From: Pseudomonadota bacterium
GTDB taxonomy: Bacteria; Pseudomonadota; Gammaproteobacteria; Steroidobacterales; SZUA-146
Reading direction: 5' to 3'
NCBI GenBank assembly: GCA_039028935.1
Contig: JBCCHD010000026.1
Location: 1-48,784, forward strand
Length of the DNA stretch: 48,784 bases
Shown here: positions 44,281 through 48,784 of the stretch, piece after piece
Position numbering within the stretch: the first letter of the stretch is position 1
Layout: every line of letters starts with the position of its first letter
Notes under the pieces: generated by a model
Told to the model about the DNA's origin: nothing
The model's input: only the letters and a program-made list of their open reading frames with translations
Databases searched by the model: none
Made by a program: the position numbers and the translations under genes

Positions 44281-45909
44281 GTGTCCGACTCCACTCTGTT
44301 CATTAAAACCGCGCAAAGCGGTTTCTATGCGGGTTTTTCTCGTGCGGTATCGATAACCTCCAAGCTCGCGGTAGGGGCGCTGATCGCGTGGGCGGTGTTT
44401 TTTCAAGAGCAAGCGGGGGCCGTTCTTAATCAACTGAATACCTTTATTCTCGCCAATTTTGCCGCGTGGTACATCCTACTCATCGCCGGATTTATTATCT
44501 TCTGCTTCGGTCTCGCGCTCTGGCCGACATCCGGCCGGCTGAAGCTCGGCAGTGAGATCGATAAACCCGAATTCTCGTATTTTTCCTGGTTCTCAATGAT
44601 GTTTGGCGCTGGTATCGGTGTGGGTATGCTCACCTGGGCCATCGCCGAACCGCTCTATCACCTCGGTAGCAATCCTGAAGTCATTCTCGGACTCGCCGAG
44701 GCCGGAAGTGTCGAGAATGTTCGTAACGCCTACAAGTATTCGTTTCTACATTGGGGCATCGGCGCTTGGTCGTGTTATGCGCTCGTTGGCCTGTCAATGG
44801 CGTATTTTTCCTATCGTCAACAGCAGCCGCTCACGGTGCGAGCGTCGCTCGTGCCGTTGTTTGGTCGGGCCCTCTCCGGCAAGCTCGGGCACCTTTTCGA
44901 TGTCGTGGCGGTGGTGGCCACGTTACTTGGTGCCGGCCAGGCGTTGGGTTATGGCGTTGAGCAGTTTGTGTCGGGTCTCTATCGAATTGGTCTAGGAGAA
45001 TGGTTGCTAAATGAGCAGGGCACCGCTTCCTCCACCGCCATCGTGTTCGGGATGTCGGCGATTTTGGCGCTGACCATCGCGTCGGCGCTGTCGGGTGTCG
45101 GTAGAGGCATCAAATGGCTGTCGAACATCAATCTGGTATTGAGTTTCTTTTTGCTGAGCTTCTTTTTGCTGTTCGGTGCATCCTGGTTCGGTCTGCAGTC
45201 GCTGCTAGTGGGTTTATTCGACTACATAATCAATTTGCCCGAACTGATGTTCCAGGTGTGGCGCGACGACGGCACTCAAGAGGGAGCGGCCTTACAAACT
45301 TGGCAAACTTCCTGGACCGTTTTTTACTTTGCCTGGTGCGTAGCGTTTGCGCCGTTTGTCGGTATGTTTCTCGCCCGCATTTCAAAAGGGCGCACCGTTC
45401 GCGAGTTTGTTATCGGTGCCATGATCATGCCGTCACTCATGAGTTTTGTGTGGTTCACCTGGGCGGGCGGCACGGCCATTGATCTTGAGCTCTCTGGGGT
45501 CGCTAACGGCGCGATCATGGGTGCCCCCGATGGAGACAAGATTTACGCTATGGTTGAGCTCTTATTGTCGCCAGCGTTAGCGTGGCTGATGGCGATCCTT
45601 ATCGTCGTGTTGCTCATGACTTTTCTGGTTACCACCGCCGACTCGGCGGTGTTAGTTGTGAACACCATCAGCGCAGCGGGCCGAGCAAGTCATCGAGATA
45701 ATCGGCATATCATCGTGTGGGGCTTGGTGTTAGGACTCATGGTGGCGGTCTTACTATTGGCCGGTGGTCTCAAAGCGATTCAAACGGCGATGGTAATCGC
45801 TGCGCTGCCCTTTTCGGTTGTAATGGTGCTGATGGGCGCATCGTTGATTAAGTCGATGTTTGCACAGGGTGGTGTCAATGTGGACAAAGAACCGGCTCGC
45901 GAAAATTAG
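44281..45909 (+). CDS. BCCT-family transporter
   Basis: A 542-residue transporter with about 12 membrane helices, starting at GTG. The glycine stretch of helix 3 is MMFGAGIGVGMLTWAIAEPL. The helix-8 signature is WTVFYFAWCVAFAPFVGMFL, followed by ARISKGRTVREFVIG. BCCT proteins carry betaine, choline, carnitine or related osmolytes with Na+ or H+. From memory, BetP reads WTIFYWAWWISWSPFVG here, so two or three box tryptophans are replaced (Phe, Cys, Phe), which makes betaine a less certain substrate. It stands alone, convergent with the AlkD-like gene. Confidence 0.94.
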   Translation: MSDSTLFIKTAQSGFYAGFSRAVSITSKLAVGALIAWAVFFQEQAGAVLNQLNTFILANFAAWYILLIAGFIIFCFGLALWPTSGRLKLGSEIDKPEFSYFSWFSMMFGAGIGVGMLTWAIAEPLYHLGSNPEVILGLAEAGSVENVRNAYKYSFLHWGIGAWSCYALVGLSMAYFSYRQQQPLTVRASLVPLFGRALSGKLGHLFDVVAVVATLLGAGQALGYGVEQFVSGLYRIGLGEWLLNEQGTASSTAIVFGMSAILALTIASALSGVGRGIKWLSNINLVLSFFLLSFFLLFGASWFGLQSLLVGLFDYIINLPELMFQVWRDDGTQEGAALQTWQTSWTVFYFAWCVAFAPFVGMFLARISKGRTVREFVIGAMIMPSLMSFVWFTWAGGTAIDLELSGVANGAIMGAPDGDKIYAMVELLLSPALAWLMAILIVVLLMTFLVTTADSAVLVVNTISAAGRASHRDNRHIIVWGLVLGLMVAVLLLAGGLKAIQTAMVIAALPFSVVMVLMGASLIKSMFAQGGVNVDKEPAREN

Positions 45910-45937
45910 TCGGGGTGGTTGGACGGGCCGCGGCCTT

Positions 45938-46645
45938 TTAGAATCGCCCTTTAAGAATGCGTTTACGCTCTTGCTCTGGGTATTTTTCGATCGCGTATCG
46001 CAGCATTGTTCGCGGCATGTCGATTGAGTATTTTTTTAAAAATGACTTCTGCTTATCGAGACTGCGCTTGCCGGCCTCACGCAGCATCCAGCCAACCGCT
46101 TTGTGGATGAGGTCTTCTTTATCATTGATCAGTAACTTCGATAACCGAAGCACATCTTTATAGTCGCCGTTCTTTATAAAGTGGTAGGTCGAAACGATTG
46201 CAACACGCCGGACCCAAAGGCTGGGCGAACGGGCGAGTGTGTATAACACTGAACGATCGCGTGTGAATAAGTAGCGACCAATGATCTGGTAAGCCGAGCT
46301 GTCTACCAAGTCCCAGTTATTGACGTATTTGAGGTGCGCCAAATACCGTTTAAAAATCGAAGTTTGTTGTTTTTCATCGGCTTGACCAAATTTTTGCACG
46401 AGCATAAATAAAGCCAGCAGCCGTTCTTCGTGGTACACCGATTTGAGCAGTCGGAAAATCTGCGTCACCGACGTGTCGCGAAACTGTCTGGCGTGGGCTC
46501 GGAGTACCGGCGTGCGAATACCCAAGAATTGATCGTTCTCCGCGTAATCACCCGGACCCGTTTTGAAGAATCGCGTAGCGCGTTTGGCTTGCTTCGGGTC
46601 GGCCAATCGACGAATTACCGTTTGGATATCGCGGGCGGAAGTCAT
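45938..46645 (-). CDS. DNA alkylation repair protein, AlkD-like
   Basis: A 235-residue all-helical HEAT-repeat protein. It matches AlkD-type glycosylases in order: FKTGPGDYAENDQFLGIRTP, LLKSVYHEERLLALFMLVQK, YVNNWDLVDSSAYQIIG, LWVRRVAIVSTYHFIKNGD and KAVGWMLREAGKR. AlkD removes bulky or cationic alkylated bases such as 7-methylguanine. It is a single gene; a 7-base inverted repeat (46649-46655/46673-46679) lies just before its start. Confidence 0.92.
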   Translation of the reverse strand: MTSARDIQTVIRRLADPKQAKRATRFFKTGPGDYAENDQFLGIRTPVLRAHARQFRDTSVTQIFRLLKSVYHEERLLALFMLVQKFGQADEKQQTSIFKRYLAHLKYVNNWDLVDSSAYQIIGRYLFTRDRSVLYTLARSPSLWVRRVAIVSTYHFIKNGDYKDVLRLSKLLINDKEDLIHKAVGWMLREAGKRSLDKQKSFLKKYSIDMPRTMLRYAIEKYPEQERKRILKGRF

Positions 46646-46806
46646 GGTCTACGCTTTCCGAGGTAATGGTTGAGCGTAGCTCCCGCTGGTGGCAATATCT
46701 GCGCGGTGCCTAGCCTGCATCTTGGCTCGCCGATCACAGTGTTGTGGCGTAAAGGGGTAGGGCAGTGTTGTAGAGTGTCGTGGTCTGCAACCTCGAGCAT
46801 GCGCGT

Positions 46807-47862
46807 TTAAAGGTTATCGGCATCTGACATGGTCAGTCCGCCTTCGAGTACGTACGTATCGAAGCCGCGCTCGCTGAGGATATAGGCGCCCGCGGAGCTG
46901 CGTCGACCCGTGTCACAGCACACGACATATTTGACGTTAGTTTCCAGCGCCTTGAGTTTGAGTCGAATAAAGTACAACGGGATATTGATCGCGCCTTCTT
47001 GGTGAAAATTCTCAAATTCGCTTGGCAGTCGAACGTCGAGCCACTTACCACCGCTCTTAATGATGTCGAGCGCCTCATCGTAATTGACCCAATCGAGCAT
47101 TGGCTCATTCAGTAACTTGTTAAAGTGATCTTTTGCCAATCGCATGAGTGCTCCATCCGTGAGCATCGATACGGTGGCGTTGCGCTTAGCTTCCGATATC
47201 AGCGCCTCTTCACCAAACGTGTCGCCCGCTTTGAGCTCGGCCAGTTTGATGCCGTCTTTGTTGAGTGGCGTTTCTCGGGTGACCGCGCAGCGTCCATCGG
47301 TGATTACGTAGAAGAAATCGCCTTCATCGCCCTGCTTGATCACCACATCGCCCGCTTTGTGGGACACGCGCTGCATGTTCATGAAAATGGCCTGAATATT
47401 GGCCGGCGGAATCTTGTGAAATGCCTTTGCCTGCAGCAGGGTGGTCATCCAGTCATCCGACTCGGCGTCATCGCTACCTTGAAGTTCATTGACTTCGTAC
47501 GAGCCGGTCTGATCCCAGGTGAGCATCACATCGAGCAGGTCACTGTCGATGGAAATGTACTCAATGTCGGTACGAGCGCGGGCATTGACTTTGCGCGGCA
47601 GCATCGGGGCTAACGGATGGTTGGCATCGTCAGTGCCGGCTTTTACCACCCGCACCACTTTGGTGTCGGTACGCAACTCAACTTCACCGCTAAGGATGTA
47701 CACGGTACGCTTTTCCTGGTCGCCTTCTTTGAACAGGAAGCGCCCACTGCCGAGCTCCTGAATGGTGGTCTTTTTGACCAGCGCCTGCAGATTTTCGGCC
47801 TTGAGGCCGTCAAGCGGCGTCAGGGACTTTAGCGTTTTGGTTGTGACGTGTTTGCCAGCCAT
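46807..47862 (-). CDS. Two cyclic-nucleotide-binding domains plus rhodanese domain
   Basis: A 351-residue protein. Domain 1 (~12-125) is a degenerate cNMP-binding fold (GSGRFLFKEGDQEKRTVYIL). Domain 2 (~140-255) keeps the phosphate-binding cassette (FGEEALISEAKRNATVSM, with Glu and Arg in place) and KAGDVVIKQGDEGDFFYVI. The C-terminal rhodanese domain (~260-350) has WLDVRLPSEF and the active-site loop VVCCDTGRRSSAGAYILS with Cys. A cAMP- or cGMP-controlled sulfurtransferase or persulfide sensor is a reasonable guess. There is no DNA-binding domain. It is a single gene. Confidence 0.9.
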   Translation of the reverse strand: MAGKHVTTKTLKSLTPLDGLKAENLQALVKKTTIQELGSGRFLFKEGDQEKRTVYILSGEVELRTDTKVVRVVKAGTDDANHPLAPMLPRKVNARARTDIEYISIDSDLLDVMLTWDQTGSYEVNELQGSDDAESDDWMTTLLQAKAFHKIPPANIQAIFMNMQRVSHKAGDVVIKQGDEGDFFYVITDGRCAVTRETPLNKDGIKLAELKAGDTFGEEALISEAKRNATVSMLTDGALMRLAKDHFNKLLNEPMLDWVNYDEALDIIKSGGKWLDVRLPSEFENFHQEGAINIPLYFIRLKLKALETNVKYVVCCDTGRRSSAGAYILSERGFDTYVLEGGLTMSDADNL

Positions 47863-47990
47863 GTAGACGTTTACTCGATACGTTGGAGCGGGCCGCGGCT
47901 TGATTTAACGGCGAATTATTGCCCGAATATGGCGCGAGTCTACCACACCGCCGGGGGCCTAAATACCACCTGAATCACACAATTTTGAAC

Positions 47991-48401
47991 TTAAATTTCC
48001 GGTACTTGCACTGCATTCCCAAGGTCATCCACATGAACGTAGACAAAGTGACCCGATGCGACCTCTAGGTATTCACCTGGCTGCGCCCCTGGACGTTCGG
48101 CAAAGACCCTGACCGACACCGTAACCGACGTGCGCCCAACTCGCGTGATACGCGTGAAAAAAGTCACTACGTCGCCGATGTACACCGGTGCCGTGAAATC
48201 GAAATCTTTGACGCCGACCGTCACCACTTTGCCCGAGGCGCGGCGATAGGCGAGCACGGCACCGGCAATATCGGCATGAGACATCAGCCAGCCGCCGAAG
48301 ATATCTCCCAGCCAGTTGGCGTCTTTGGGCATGGCCATCGTTCGGACAGTCGGTTCACCGACGTCCGACCGCAGCAGGCGCTTATCGCTTGTGCCACTCA
48401 C
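47991..48401 (-). CDS. Acyl-CoA thioesterase, YciA-like hotdog protein
   Basis: A 136-residue hotdog-fold protein. It has RTMAMPKDANWLGDIFGGWL, then MSHADIAGAVLA with the catalytic Asp, and VKDFDFTAPVYIGDVVTFF, all typical of YciA-type enzymes that hydrolyse a broad range of acyl-CoAs. Its start overlaps the stop of the FadJ-like gene by four bases, so it is probably co-expressed with beta-oxidation genes beyond the window. Confidence 0.93.
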   Translation of the reverse strand: MSGTSDKRLLRSDVGEPTVRTMAMPKDANWLGDIFGGWLMSHADIAGAVLAYRRASGKVVTVGVKDFDFTAPVYIGDVVTFFTRITRVGRTSVTVSVRVFAERPGAQPGEYLEVASGHFVYVHVDDLGNAVQVPEI

Positions 48402-48784
48402 GTCGTCGCCTCATCTGTGGCGTCATTTTTTTCAAATGGAGCAGGTGCGTCCAGTGTTTGCCAGTAAGCGTCGGGTGCAAACCGCTCACCGTGGGCAGTT
48501 TGGAGCGACTCGAGCGAACGCTGTACATCGTTAATACCACGCGACCGCGCGTAGTGGATGGGGCCCGCCGTGAAGGGGGCAAAGCCACAGCCAAAAATGG
48601 TTCCTGCGTCCAGCAAATCGGCATCGTCCACGACGCCTTCACGCAAACAGGCGGCCGCTTCATTGATCAGCGGCAACATTAATCGGTCGATCAGATCAGG
48701 ACTGGGTTCGTAATCTGACGGCACTGCGGGTTTCACGGCGCGTCCTTTTTTCCATTTGTAAAACCCTTCTCCTGTTTTGCGCCC
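48398..48784 (-). CDS. FadJ/FadB-like 3-hydroxyacyl-CoA dehydrogenase, C-terminal end (5' beyond window)
   Basis: The frame is open to the right edge; it reads GRKTGEGFYKWKKG at the edge and then LIDRLMLPLINEAAACLREG, DADLLDAGTIFGCGFAPFTA and GPIHYARSRG. This is the second C-terminal dehydrogenase domain of multifunctional beta-oxidation proteins (enoyl-CoA hydratase plus 3-hydroxyacyl-CoA dehydrogenase). At least 128 residues are visible. The thioesterase gene overlaps its stop by four bases. Confidence 0.88.
   Translation of the reverse strand, partial: GRKTGEGFYKWKKGRAVKPAVPSDYEPSPDLIDRLMLPLINEAAACLREGVVDDADLLDAGTIFGCGFAPFTAGPIHYARSRGINDVQRSLESLQTAHGERFAPDAYWQTLDAPAPFEKNDATDEATT

Overview
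The window is a typical chromosomal segment of a gammaproteobacterium. The main evidence is the conserved order thrS-infC-rpmI-rplT-pheS-pheT-ihfA-merR-tRNA-Pro at the left end, the fabD-fabG-acpP-fabF-pabC-mltG-tmk-holB-pilZ block on the right, and single-copy MiaE, Pgi and AlaA-like genes. The DNA is moderately GC-rich and densely coded, with no gene-free stretch over 300 bases. I see no phage, IS element, integrase, CRISPR array or rRNA. A Pgi, a type II secretion system (T2SS), a rhombosortase and a BCCT transporter fit a free-living, probably marine, aerobic heterotroph. I cannot place it below class.

Layout. (1) 1-5805: translation cluster: 3' end of thrS, infC (probably starting at AUA), a structured leader, rpmI, rplT, a terminator/attenuator, pheS, pheT, ihfA, a MerR regulator and tRNA-Pro(GGG). 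(2) 5886-8943: saccharopine-dehydrogenase-like oxidoreductase, histidine-phosphatase-fold protein and APH-fold kinase, probably an acyl/hydroxyacyl metabolism set. (3) 8980-15487, minus strand: PDZ membrane protein, DUF5658-like protein, a small membrane protein, FGGY kinase, MscS channel and a YtcJ-like amidohydrolase broken by one in-frame TAG. The last four are joined by 1-4 base overlaps. (4) 15651-22050: ExeA-type ATPase fused to an FHA domain, a glycosyltransferase-like protein, miaE, pgi and an AlaA-like aminotransferase. (5) 22052-28205: an AddB-like/AddA-like helicase-nuclease pair. (6) 28224-34630, minus strand: T2SS operon gspG2-G-H-I-J-K-L-M-N, facing away from a rhombosortase gene (34712-35335). 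(7) 35357-44143: fatty-acid synthesis, folate and replication genes. (8) 44281-48784: BCCT transporter, AlkD-like protein, double-cNMP/rhodanese protein, YciA-like thioesterase and the truncated end of a FadJ-like gene.

How they work together. The T2SS genes encode the pseudopilus and part of the inner-membrane platform. The neighbouring rhombosortase is expected to process GlyGly-CTERM proteins that leave by the same secretion system. No gspC, D, E or F is in the window, so the T2SS is split across the genome. The AddAB-like pair is the expected double-strand-break resection machine. The right-hand block links malonyl-CoA loading and chain elongation to p-aminobenzoate synthesis, dTTP supply, the clamp loader and a PilZ protein.

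Most of the window is housekeeping. The points I think deserve a second look are the rhombosortase/T2SS pairing with two GspG proteins, the ATPase-FHA fusion, the amber codon in the amidohydrolase, the AUA start of infC with the rpmI leader, the altered aromatic box of the BCCT transporter, and the inverted repeats at 10624-10707. I did not find a clearly new defence or mobile system.
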